A DNA stretch of 12,301 bases from Sphingomonas sp. Its GTDB lineage: Bacteria > Pseudomonadota > Alphaproteobacteria > Sphingomonadales > Sphingomonadaceae. Positions within the stretch are counted from its first letter, which is position 1, and the number at the start of each line of letters is the position of its first letter. The DNA lies in assembly GCA_025935515.1 (NCBI GenBank), contig JAICVC010000050.1, forward strand, positions 1-12,301. The letters are read 5' to 3'. The notes beneath the pieces are model-generated. The model was not told where the DNA came from, made no database searches, and was given only the letters and a program-made list of their open reading frames with translations. The translations under genes and the position numbers were made by a program. This document shows positions 1 to 6,218 of this stretch, in pieces.

Positions 1-338
1 AGGATCTCGATCCGGTCGACGCTCGCGGCCGAGGTCCGTTGCAGCTGGTCGATCGCTCCGCCCGATTTGTTGGCGATCCGCTGGCCGTTGATGAGCACGT
101 TTTCGGAGGCCTGGCCGAGCCCGCGCTCGACGTCCGCCGAACGAATGCTGAAGCTCGGCACCTGGACCAGCATGTCGTAGGCGGTCTTGGGCGCGAAGCG
201 GGTGAAGTCGGCCGGCGTGTACACCCGCTTGGCGGCGGCGATCGGCGCAGCGGCGGCGGGCGTCTGTCCAGTCGCGGGTGCGGAAATCAGTGCGGCGACA
301 CCGGCGAGCAGCGACAGTCGAACGAAATGCGCGGCCAT
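1..338 (-). CDS. TonB-dependent receptor, N-terminal part (cut by window edge)
   Basis: This is the first 112 codons of an outer-membrane TonB-dependent receptor; the rest lies beyond base 1. TonB-dependent receptors import iron complexes, vitamins or glycans using energy from TonB/ExbBD. The ATG at 338 is preceded by AGGGGA about 6 nt upstream. Residues 1 to about 24 form a signal peptide with a hydrophobic run ending near Ala20-Gly24. A Pro/Ala linker follows, and the plug domain starts near residue 50, with AYDMLVQVPSFSIR at 53-66, ENVLINGQRIANKSGG at 79-94 and a VDRIEI end at 107-112, all typical of the plug fold. I see no clear TonB box in the short region before the plug. The substrate cannot be told from this part. 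It diverges from dapE, and a double TACA-N2-TGTA operator lies just upstream of its start. Confidence 0.88.
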   Translation of the reverse strand, partial: MAAHFVRLSLLAGVAALISAPATGQTPAAAAPIAAAKRVYTPADFTRFAPKTAYDMLVQVPSFSIRSADVERGLGQASENVLINGQRIANKSGGAIDQLQRTSAASVDRIEI

Positions 339-369
339 CGCCACTCCCCTGTTACGCGCACAAGCTTGT

Positions 370-399
370 GCTACAATTGTAGCGTGCTACAAATGTAGC
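370..399 (-). promoter_or_regulatory. Paired BlaI/MecI/CopY-type operator upstream of the TonB-dependent receptor
   Basis: There are two adjacent 14-bp dyads. GCTACAATTGTAGC at 370-383 is a perfect palindrome. GCTACAAATGTAGC at 386-399 is the same except for its two central bases. Their centres are 16 bp apart. The TACA-N2-TGTA core is the half-site pattern known for BlaI, MecI and CopY winged-helix repressors. Read on the minus strand, the first dyad contains TACAAT, a good -10 hexamer (381-376) that would start transcription about 30 nt before the receptor ATG at 338, so a bound repressor would block the promoter. I see no good -35. The dyads are about 100 bp from dapE, so the receptor is the likelier target. 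The repressor itself is not in the window. Confidence 0.7.
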
Positions 400-497
400 G
401 CCGATGCAAGCCCCAATCGACGAACCGACAAACGACGGCGGGCCGAACTGCCCGGCCCAAGCTTGCCACACATTGAATGCTTGCTAGGGCTTGATCA

Positions 498-1628
498 ATG
501 CCCGCCGCGATCGATGCCGTCGAGCTTGCCCAGCGATTGATCCGCTGCCCAAGCGTCACGCCAGCGCGCGGCGAAGTCTTCGACGTCCTCGAGGCCGCTC
601 TGACCCCACTCGGCTTCACCGTTCACCGCTGGGTGCTGGGCGAGCCGCCCGACGGCCCGACCGAGAACATGGTCGCGATCCGAGGCGACGGCGGCCCGCA
701 TTTCGGCTTTGCCGGCCACCTCGACGTTGTCCCGCCGGGCGAAGGCTGGGCCGCCGATGCCTTCGCCGGCGATGTCACCGACGGCCTGCTGGTTGGGCGC
801 GGCGCCAACGACATGAAGAGCGCGATCGCTGCCTATGTCGCCGCAATCTCTCGTCTCGATGCCGCCGCCGCGACGATGTCGCTACTGATCACCGGCGACG
901 AGGAAGGCTATGCGACCTACGGCACGCCGCGGATCATCGACTGGCTGAACGAAAAGCAGATTCGTCCCGACATGATCCTCATCGGCGAGCCGACCTCCGT
1001 CGACCGCCTCGGCGACACGGTCAAGATCGGCCGGCGCGGCTCGGTCAACATGTGGATCGAGGTGCCGGGCGTCCAGGGGCATGTCGCCTACCCGCACCGC
1101 GCGACCAACCCGGTCCCGGCGCTCGCCCGCGTGATCGCCGCGCTCGATGCCCTGCACCTCGACGACGGCAACGAGACCTTCCCGCCCTCGAACCTCGAGC
1201 TCACCGCAATCTCGACCCCAACCAATGCCAGCAACGTCATTCCCGGTTCGGCGACGGCGCAGCTCAATATCCGCTTCAACAACCTCCAGCGCGGCCCCGA
1301 CCTGGTGAAGCTGGTCGGGCAGATCGCCGAGCGCGAGGCGCCCGGTTCCAAGGTCACCGCGCGGATCTCGGGCGAAGCATTCCTGACCCCGCCGGGGCCG
1401 CTTTACGACGTCGTCGTCGCGGCGATCGAGGAAGAAACGGGACAGAAGCCCGAGCTCTCGACTAGCGGCGGAACGTCGGATGGCCGCTTCCTCATCCAGC
1501 TCTGCCCGGTGGTCGACTTCGGCTTGCCCAACGCGACCATGCACAAGGTCGGCGAATGCGCGGCGGTCGATGACATCGAGGCGCTGTCGCGGATCTATGA
1601 ACGGATCGTACGGAAGGTTCTGGCCTAG
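498..1628 (+). CDS. dapE: Succinyl-diaminopimelate desuccinylase
   Basis: DapE is a cytoplasmic di-zinc M20 amidohydrolase that splits N-succinyl-LL-2,6-diaminopimelate into succinate and LL-diaminopimelate, a late step to lysine and to meso-diaminopimelate for peptidoglycan. The 376 aa match the usual family length. Zinc and catalytic residues known for the family are all visible: His74 and Asp76 in GHLDVVPPG, Asp105 in GRGANDMKS, the Glu135-Glu136 pair in TGDEEG, Glu164 in IGEPTS and His349 in NATMHKVGE. The lid domain lies at about 180-295, and SGGTSDGRF at 323-331 is a further conserved loop. The ATG at 498 has only a weak ribosome site (TAGGG about 9 nt upstream). It is divergent from the TonB-dependent receptor and convergent with the DUF1259 gene, so it looks monocistronic, without dapD next to it. 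The only close alternative is a related M20 peptidase, which the full motif set makes unlikely. Confidence 0.95.
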   Translation: MPAAIDAVELAQRLIRCPSVTPARGEVFDVLEAALTPLGFTVHRWVLGEPPDGPTENMVAIRGDGGPHFGFAGHLDVVPPGEGWAADAFAGDVTDGLLVGRGANDMKSAIAAYVAAISRLDAAAATMSLLITGDEEGYATYGTPRIIDWLNEKQIRPDMILIGEPTSVDRLGDTVKIGRRGSVNMWIEVPGVQGHVAYPHRATNPVPALARVIAALDALHLDDGNETFPPSNLELTAISTPTNASNVIPGSATAQLNIRFNNLQRGPDLVKLVGQIAEREAPGSKVTARISGEAFLTPPGPLYDVVVAAIEEETGQKPELSTSGGTSDGRFLIQLCPVVDFGLPNATMHKVGECAAVDDIEALSRIYERIVRKVLA

Positions 1629-1677
1629 CAGTTCCCAATGTGCGCGCTCGGGGTCGAAGCGTCGTCGCGGACTCTAA

Positions 1678-1697
1678 GCCGCAATCCGAGGTGCGGC
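1678..1697. terminator. Small hairpin between convergent dapE and DUF1259 gene
   Basis: GCCGCA (1678-1683) and TGCGGC (1692-1697) form a 6-bp GC-rich stem with an 8-nt loop. It sits in the 81-bp gap between the stop codons of dapE and the DUF1259 gene, where a bidirectional terminator would be expected. There is no T-run on either side, so an intrinsic terminator is doubtful. Confidence 0.22.
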
Positions 1698-1709
1698 ATG
1701 GCTTGGCCG

Positions 1710-2579
1710 TCAGCGTTTCAGGTTCATCTGGTCCAACGCCGCTCGCAAACCCTGCGCCAACCGGGCAACCTGGTCGTTCCCCCAGAAATGCACGAAAAAC
1801 AGTCGAGGCTCTTCGCCGATCAGATGATTGTGCAGAGCAGTGACCTCGATCCCGTGCCGTCGCAGTTCGGCAATGACCGCCGGTACCTCGGATCCCACCA
1901 TCACGAAGTCGCCCGTGGCCACTGCACGCCCCTTGCTGGTCGGTTGGAAATTGATCGCAGTCGCAATGCCCAATGAGGCTGGAACGGCCATTCCATTCTC
2001 GGTCACCTGTTCGGCGCGCGGGAAGGAGAATTGGTACGTTCCGCCCGCGGCTTTACCCTGGGCCCGCATGCCGGTGTCGAGCGCCTTGGTGTCCAGCGCC
2101 TGCCGAGCGGCCGCAGCCGCGGGCTGTGGCCCCATCGGTGTGCGGCTGGCCGCCAGCGCCTGATGAATCGCGGCCGCGAGCTTCACGGCATCTCCAGTCC
2201 CGTGGACGTGCATGTACATCGTCCCCGGCGATGAGCGGAGCAGATGATTGTGAAGAGCGGTGATCGTCAGGCCATCTTGCACCAGTCGCGACAAAACAGG
2301 ATTCACCTCTTGCTGCGTCAGCACCAGGTCTCCCATCACTTCGGCACCATCGCCCACCTCGCGAAACGCGAGCCATGAGCCGAGCGCCAGCGCCGGCTTG
2401 ATGCGGACCCCGTCGAGCGTGACCGCCAGATCCGAACGGGGGAAGCTGTACCGATGAACGTCTCCCACCTGGACCGACCCCGCTCTTCCCATGGCGGCAT
2501 CGACACTGGACCAATTGGTGGCGGCATTCGCTGTGGTAGACAGCGCGAACGCCAGCGCGGCGGTTACGTACCGGTTCAT
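1710..2579 (-). CDS. Exported DUF1259 protein with two repeated domains (LppY/LpqO-like)
   Basis: This is a predicted periplasmic protein of 289 aa and unknown biochemical role, recognised as DUF1259 (LppY/LpqO-like). The ATG at 2579 is chosen over one at 2630 because GGGAGG lies about 7 nt upstream and a clean signal peptide follows (hydrophobic residues 4-16, cleavage near ANA-A at 19-20). The mature protein is a tandem duplication. Unit 1 (about 33-145) holds TALHNHLL at 107-114 and MHVHG at 123-127. Unit 2 (about 180-285) holds TALHNHLI at 247-254 and VHFWG at 263-267. The HNH and HVH histidines of unit 1 (110, 112, 124, 126) look like a metal site; in unit 2 the last histidine is replaced by Trp266. 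An Ala-rich linker separates the units. It is transcribed in the same direction as, and 185 bp downstream of, the PadR gene, so it probably has its own promoter. Metal binding is inferred only. Confidence 0.82.
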   Translation of the reverse strand: MNRYVTAALAFALSTTANAATNWSSVDAAMGRAGSVQVGDVHRYSFPRSDLAVTLDGVRIKPALALGSWLAFREVGDGAEVMGDLVLTQQEVNPVLSRLVQDGLTITALHNHLLRSSPGTMYMHVHGTGDAVKLAAAIHQALAASRTPMGPQPAAAAARQALDTKALDTGMRAQGKAAGGTYQFSFPRAEQVTENGMAVPASLGIATAINFQPTSKGRAVATGDFVMVGSEVPAVIAELRRHGIEVTALHNHLIGEEPRLFFVHFWGNDQVARLAQGLRAALDQMNLKR

Positions 2580-2606
2580 CTGCAGCCTCCCGGTGAAAGC
2601 GACTGA

Positions 2607-2618
2607 GCGTTTTAACGC
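2607..2618 (-). promoter_or_regulatory. Short dyad upstream of the DUF1259 gene
   Basis: GCGTTTTAACGC has 5-bp arms (GCGTT/AACGC) around a TT centre and lies 27 bp before the ATG at 2579, where a repressor site could sit. It is short and stands alone, so it may be chance. Confidence 0.2.
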
Positions 2619-2650
2619 ATCCGAGGGCACGGCGGTTCTTAAATCGCGGC

Positions 2651-2680
2651 AATGTCCGCTATGGGTCGGAAGCGAATGAG
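2651..2680. repeat. Intergenic repeat, copy 1 (core ATGGGTCGGAAGC)
   Basis: The 13-mer ATGGGTCGGAAGC at 2661-2673 recurs exactly at 4434-4446; both copies are intergenic. In this copy CCGCT on the left and AGCG on the right flank the core, giving a weak stem-loop (on the minus strand TTCGCT, then TCCGACCCAT, then AGCGGACATT). From memory, similar GTCCGC/GGGTCGGAAGCGGAC elements are scattered in sphingomonad intergenic regions; I could not check this here. Confidence 0.5.
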
Positions 2681-2764
2681 TGGACGACTGACTCTAACGG
2701 ACTCTTCGGACAAACGCGCTTTGGGAAAGCTTCTGCGCCTCGCCATCGCCTAGACCACGGGAAT

Positions 2765-3280
2765 TTAGTTTCCGTCGTCGCGACGAGCTTTCAGCCAGGC
2801 AAGCCGCCCTTCGATTACCGCGATGGCCAATTCCGTCTGGCGTCGGCCGACGGGGTCGGCCTGGACGCGGGCTCGGAATGCGGGAAGATCGGCCATGGAC
2901 GCCTCATGGAGCTTCACGAAGAAGGCTCGCCGTTTTGCCGGGCTGAGGAAGTCCCAAACGACGGAGCGCAGCCGAAAGGGGTCGAGTCCAAGACTGGTCG
3001 TGGCTTCGATCGAGGTCGCCCATCGCTCCAGCGCGGCTCTCCCCGCGACCGTTGGCGAGAGAAGCTGACCCGCGCGGCTGGGATGCGGTGCGGCGGCGAT
3101 CAATCCTGCCGCTTTCAGGCGCCTGATCGCGGGCGACACCGCCCCGGCGCTTCCCTGCCAGTGCACATTCAGTGAAAGCTGGAACGCCCGCCGTACCTTG
3201 TAGGCCGTATCGCAGCCGCGAAACGCAATCTCGGTGAGGACAGCGCCCTCTAGCTCCGTCAACTGGCGTTCAGCGGCCAT
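2765..3280 (-). CDS. PadR-family transcriptional regulator
   Basis: This is a 171-aa cytoplasmic DNA-binding protein. Residues 7-76 form the PadR winged helix-turn-helix: LTELEGAVLTEIA at 7-19 is helix 1, YKVRRAFQ at 27-34 is helix 2, and SAGAVSPAIRRLKAAGLI at 44-61 is the recognition helix with the family pattern S-A-G-x-x-x-P-x-[IL]-R-R-L. The wing follows at about 62-78. Residues 85-170 are helical, as in the C-terminal dimer domain of PadR/AphA-like proteins. The ATG at 3280 has little Shine-Dalgarno support (GAG about 10 nt upstream) but fits the family length. It is divergent from the aspartic protease-like gene with only 54 bp between starts, and a 17-bp dyad in that gap is a likely operator for both directions. 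The inducer cannot be told. PadR proteins usually repress, including themselves. Confidence 0.85.
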   Translation of the reverse strand: MAAERQLTELEGAVLTEIAFRGCDTAYKVRRAFQLSLNVHWQGSAGAVSPAIRRLKAAGLIAAAPHPSRAGQLLSPTVAGRAALERWATSIEATTSLGLDPFRLRSVVWDFLSPAKRRAFFVKLHEASMADLPAFRARVQADPVGRRQTELAIAVIEGRLAWLKARRDDGN

Positions 3281-3299
3281 TGCCCAGGCTCTGCATGTT

Positions 3300-3316
3300 T
3301 GGTACGAATCGTATCA
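3300..3316. promoter_or_regulatory. Imperfect dyad in the PadR/protease divergent promoter
   Basis: TGGTACGAATCGTATCA pairs at 7 of 8 positions around a central A, with a perfect core TACGA-A-TCGTA at 3303-3313. It lies 18 bp before the protease ATG and 19 bp before the PadR ATG. Possible -10 hexamers overlap its right edge on both strands: TATCAT (3312-3317, plus) and TATGAT (3318-3313, minus). This fits autoregulation plus control of the neighbour by PadR, which is inferred. Confidence 0.5.
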
Positions 3317-3334
3317 TAAATTGGGGAGGGCGCC

Positions 3335-4417
3335 ATGAGGGTTCTTCGACTGTGGTTCTGCCTTTCAGTCCTCGCGACCGCGAATGCAATGCCGGCGGAC
3401 GCCGCCCCGGCGCCGAGCCAGATCGTGCCGCTTTACGTATCGACCAACCGGCCGCTTGCGATGCTGAGGATCGGCAAGAGCGCGCCGATACCGGTGGTGT
3501 TCGACACTGGAACCACAGAGAACATCCTCGATGCGGCGCTGGCCAAGCAGGTCGGGCTCAAGGTCGTAGGCCATTTCAAGCTTGTCGACGACGTCAGCAA
3601 AAAGTCGACCGTCGTGCCGACGGCCGCGGTACCGGGAGCGCGATTGAGCGAGGTGCCGCTCGACATCAAGATCGTTCGGCTCTCCGACACATCCGGGGAC
3701 GAAGCCGGGGTTTTCGGCCCGTATAGTTTCGGGAAGCGGTACGTGGTCATCGAGGCAGGGCTCAACCGCCTGAGGATCATTCCAAAGGACAGCGGTTTCG
3801 TCCCGCCCGGACCCGGGCATGCGTACAAGGAAGATATCCCGGCAGCCGAGATCCGCATCGCCGGTAGACCCTACGATGCCGTATTTGACACCGGCCATAA
3901 CAGCGCCCTCTCTCTTCCGGCTGATTTCGTGAAATCGGTTTCGCTGAAAGCGCCGGCCAAGGTCGTCGGAAAGGCGGTCTCGGCGCTCGCGGTGCAAGAC
4001 ATTTTTGGCGGGACGCTCGCGGGTTCGGTCGATATCGGGCCGTACAGCCTGAAGGACCCGGCGGTCGCATTCTTCGATACGGTCATCAATGTCGGCTTTC
4101 CGGTGATCCGAAAGCTGACGATCGTCCTCGACCCCGCGAACAAGCTCACCTGGGTTCTCGATCCTGCGAAGGAAAAGCCGATCTGGTCCGACTTCACGGG
4201 TCGCTTCGGGCAACGCACGATCCGCTTCGAGCAAGGCAAGCTCGTCTATCAGCGCGACGGCGGGCCGCCCTTTGAGATGATTTACCTCGGCGGCGATCTG
4301 TTCGAGATCCAGGCGACGGGCGACCGCGTCCAGTTCTTCCGCAAGGACGGACGCGTCGTCCGCTTCGAGCTCATCACCAGCGAGAACCGCATCTCACCGG
4401 TCGAACGCACGTCCTAA
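3335..4417 (+). CDS. Exported two-DTG aspartic protease-like protein with C-terminal beta domain
   Basis: This is a predicted periplasmic protein of 360 aa. The ATG at 3335 has GGGGAGGG 4-5 nt upstream. A signal peptide covers residues 1 to about 23. Two retropepsin-like halves follow. Half 1 (about 28-150) has VVFDTGTTE with Asp57, then the hydrophobic-hydrophobic-Gly element GVFG at 125-128 and a VVIEAGLNRLRII strand at 137-149. Half 2 (about 170-276) has AVFDTGHNS with Asp185, then INVGFPVIRKL at 251-261 and IVLDPANKLTWVL. Both catalytic DTG triads are intact, so one chain could form a complete active site, as in pepsins. Residues 290-350 form a short beta-rich tail resembling DUF3471-type lipocalin-like tails; this resemblance is weak. 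It is divergent from, and probably controlled by, the PadR gene. The substrate is unknown; the family is often annotated only as a retroviral-type aspartic protease. Confidence 0.8.
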   Translation: MRVLRLWFCLSVLATANAMPADAAPAPSQIVPLYVSTNRPLAMLRIGKSAPIPVVFDTGTTENILDAALAKQVGLKVVGHFKLVDDVSKKSTVVPTAAVPGARLSEVPLDIKIVRLSDTSGDEAGVFGPYSFGKRYVVIEAGLNRLRIIPKDSGFVPPGPGHAYKEDIPAAEIRIAGRPYDAVFDTGHNSALSLPADFVKSVSLKAPAKVVGKAVSALAVQDIFGGTLAGSVDIGPYSLKDPAVAFFDTVINVGFPVIRKLTIVLDPANKLTWVLDPAKEKPIWSDFTGRFGQRTIRFEQGKLVYQRDGGPPFEMIYLGGDLFEIQATGDRVQFFRKDGRVVRFELITSENRISPVERTS

Positions 4418-4426
4418 TTCCGCGAA

Positions 4427-4450
4427 AGGCCGCATGGGTCGGAAGCAAAG
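4427..4450. repeat. Intergenic repeat, copy 2 (core ATGGGTCGGAAGC)
   Basis: This is the second exact copy of the 13-mer (4434-4446), in the 42-bp gap between the convergent stop codons of the protease-like gene and the GGDEF-EAL gene. A CCGC lies just before the core, as in copy 1. It could act as a transcript-end element here, but no T-run is seen. Confidence 0.5.
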
Positions 4451-4459
4451 GTCAGCCCC

Positions 4460-6145
4460 TTAAGCGACCGACTTGGCGTCCTTGTCTCGGGCCTGTCCGG
4501 TCCATTCCACGAACTCATGCTCGAACATCGGGTGGGCGAAGACGTACCCCTGGACCGTGTCGCAGCCCATCGCGCGCAGGATGTCGGCCTGGGCGACCGT
4601 TTCCACCGCCTCGGCGACGACCTCGCAGCCGACGCCCTTGATCAGCTGGATGACCGCCTGGACGATCACCCGCGCTTTTTCGCTGCTTTCGATCTCGGCG
4701 ATCAGCGACGGGTCCAGCTTGACCCGATCGAGCGGCATCGAGCGGAGGCGCGCGAGATTGGAATAGCCGGTGCCGAAGTCGTCGATCGCGATCCGCACGC
4801 CATCGGCCCGGAGCGCCGCGATTTCGTCGAGGACTGCGGGGCTGACTTCCATCGCCGCGCTCTCGGTGAATTCGAGCTCGATCAGCGACAGCGGCACGCC
4901 GCTGTCGGCGAAGGATTGCCGCAACCGGGCGAAGAAGTCGGGGCGTTCGACCTGGCGCGGGCTGATGTTGAAGGCGAGCCGGCCATCGAACCCGTCGCGG
5001 TGCCAGCCGCCGAGGGTAGCCGCGACCTCATCCACCACCCATTCGCCGATATCGGCGATGAGGCCGGTCCGCTCGGCGACCGGGATGAAGGTCGCCGGCA
5101 GCCTCAAGCCATCGCGGGGATGGTTCCAGCGGAGCAGCGCTTCCGCGCCCGCGACTTCGCCCGTCACGAGGCTCATCTGGGGCTGAAAGACGAGCACGAA
5201 CTCGTCTCGCTGAACCGCCTCGGTCAACGCCTTTTCGGTGTCGATCTTGTCCTGATGCTCGGAGGCGAGCTCGGCGTCGAACAGGCAATGCTGGCCGCCG
5301 CCGACCGACTTCGCCCGATACATCGCGATATCGGCGGCTCGCATCAACGCCTCGATGCTGGTCCCGTGATCGGGCGAGATCGCGACGCCGATCGACGCGC
5401 CGATGTCGACGCTGTGCGAGGAAAGCTCGAACGGCTCGGAGATGGCAAGGACGATGCGCCTTGCGACCCGCTCGACGTCCCGGACCGAGTCGATCTGGGG
5501 GAAGAAGATGGTGAACTCGTCACCGGCGAGGCGGGCGAGCAGCGGGCGCGTGCCGGCGGTCCCGGCGAACTCGGCGTTGACGACGACTCGAAGCCGGTTG
5601 GCGACCATGATCAGCAACTGGTCGCCGCGGGCGTGGCCGAGGCTGTCGTTGACCATCTTGAACCGGTCGAGGTCGACGAACAGCATCGCCGACTGAACCG
5701 TATCCACCGCTTCGCTGATCAGCTTGTCGGCCTCGGAGCGAAAATGGAGACGGTTGGGGAGCGAGGTCACCGGATCGTACATGCCGAGCGCATGGGCATT
5801 TTCGATCGATGCGCGCACTTCGGCGAACAGGCTGTCGACAGCCGCTGCGAGCTTGGGCATGTTGCGCTTCACGGCGGGCGGCGCGGGCGAGACGAGATCG
5901 CCGTCCTCGACCGCCAGCAGGCGGTCGCTGAGCGCTGCAAGCGCCCGTGCGCTTTCGCTGTTCGGCCGCTCGGCCGCGACGTAGCTGATCAGCAGGCAAA
6001 ACACGCCGGCGGCGAGCGCTGCGACGATCTTCTGGTCGAACTCGGTGAGATAGAGGAGCGCGGTCAGAGAGAAAAGGAAGGACGCGAAGCCCGCGGCGCA
6101 CGACAGGATCGCGTTGCTGATCTTCTGGGCCGTGCCTGCGGTCAT
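4460..6145 (-). CDS. Membrane-anchored GGDEF-EAL cyclic-di-GMP protein
   Basis: It probably turns over the second messenger cyclic di-GMP, which controls motility and biofilm. The ATG at 6145 (561 aa) is preferred over one at 6289, because the longer form would overlap the smr gene and add a non-membrane-like leader; its ribosome site is weak either way. Two membrane segments (about 11-32 and 38-57) anchor it, followed by a HAMP-like linker (about 65-115). The GGDEF domain (about 122-290) has AGDEF at 207-211 instead of GGDEF, and no RxxD inhibitory site upstream. The EAL domain (about 303-550) has all key residues: EALLRW (Glu335), NISPRQ (Asn393), ELEFTES, DDFGTG (Asp455-Asp456), KLD (Lys476), AEAVET (Glu512) and QGY (Gln532). 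I infer an active phosphodiesterase; cyclase activity is uncertain, since AGDEF variants can be active. No sensor domain is visible beyond the membrane part. Confidence 0.92.
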   Translation of the reverse strand: MTAGTAQKISNAILSCAAGFASFLFSLTALLYLTEFDQKIVAALAAGVFCLLISYVAAERPNSESARALAALSDRLLAVEDGDLVSPAPPAVKRNMPKLAAAVDSLFAEVRASIENAHALGMYDPVTSLPNRLHFRSEADKLISEAVDTVQSAMLFVDLDRFKMVNDSLGHARGDQLLIMVANRLRVVVNAEFAGTAGTRPLLARLAGDEFTIFFPQIDSVRDVERVARRIVLAISEPFELSSHSVDIGASIGVAISPDHGTSIEALMRAADIAMYRAKSVGGGQHCLFDAELASEHQDKIDTEKALTEAVQRDEFVLVFQPQMSLVTGEVAGAEALLRWNHPRDGLRLPATFIPVAERTGLIADIGEWVVDEVAATLGGWHRDGFDGRLAFNISPRQVERPDFFARLRQSFADSGVPLSLIELEFTESAAMEVSPAVLDEIAALRADGVRIAIDDFGTGYSNLARLRSMPLDRVKLDPSLIAEIESSEKARVIVQAVIQLIKGVGCEVVAEAVETVAQADILRAMGCDTVQGYVFAHPMFEHEFVEWTGQARDKDAKSVA

Positions 6146-6164
6146 TAGGGTCGGTGCGCCTCGC

Positions 6165-6181
6165 GGCGGAAAATCTCCGCC
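6165..6181 (-). other. Hairpin between smr and the GGDEF-EAL gene
   Basis: GGCGGA (6165-6170) and TCCGCC (6176-6181) make a 6-bp GC stem with a 5-nt loop, 20 nt before the GGDEF-EAL start and 38 nt after the smr stop. It could slow read-through from the smr operon or shape the 5' end of the GGDEF-EAL transcript. There is no T-run, so a classic terminator is not supported. Confidence 0.3.
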
Positions 6182-6218
6182 TAGACGCACGCGGTAATCA
6201 ATCGAGGTTAAGAAAGCG

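Noticed and set aside
39..398. 119-codon plus-strand frame at the left edge
   Set aside because: It overlaps the TonB-dependent receptor N-terminus, whose signal peptide, plug motifs and ribosome site are convincing on the minus strand.
882..1544. 220-codon open frame antisense to dapE
   Set aside because: It is fully inside dapE, which has all its catalytic residues, and has no domain of its own.
4517..6148. 543-codon open frame on the plus strand
   Set aside because: It is antisense to the GGDEF-EAL gene over almost its whole length, and its product is a charged low-complexity sequence without motifs. It is a shadow of codon bias.
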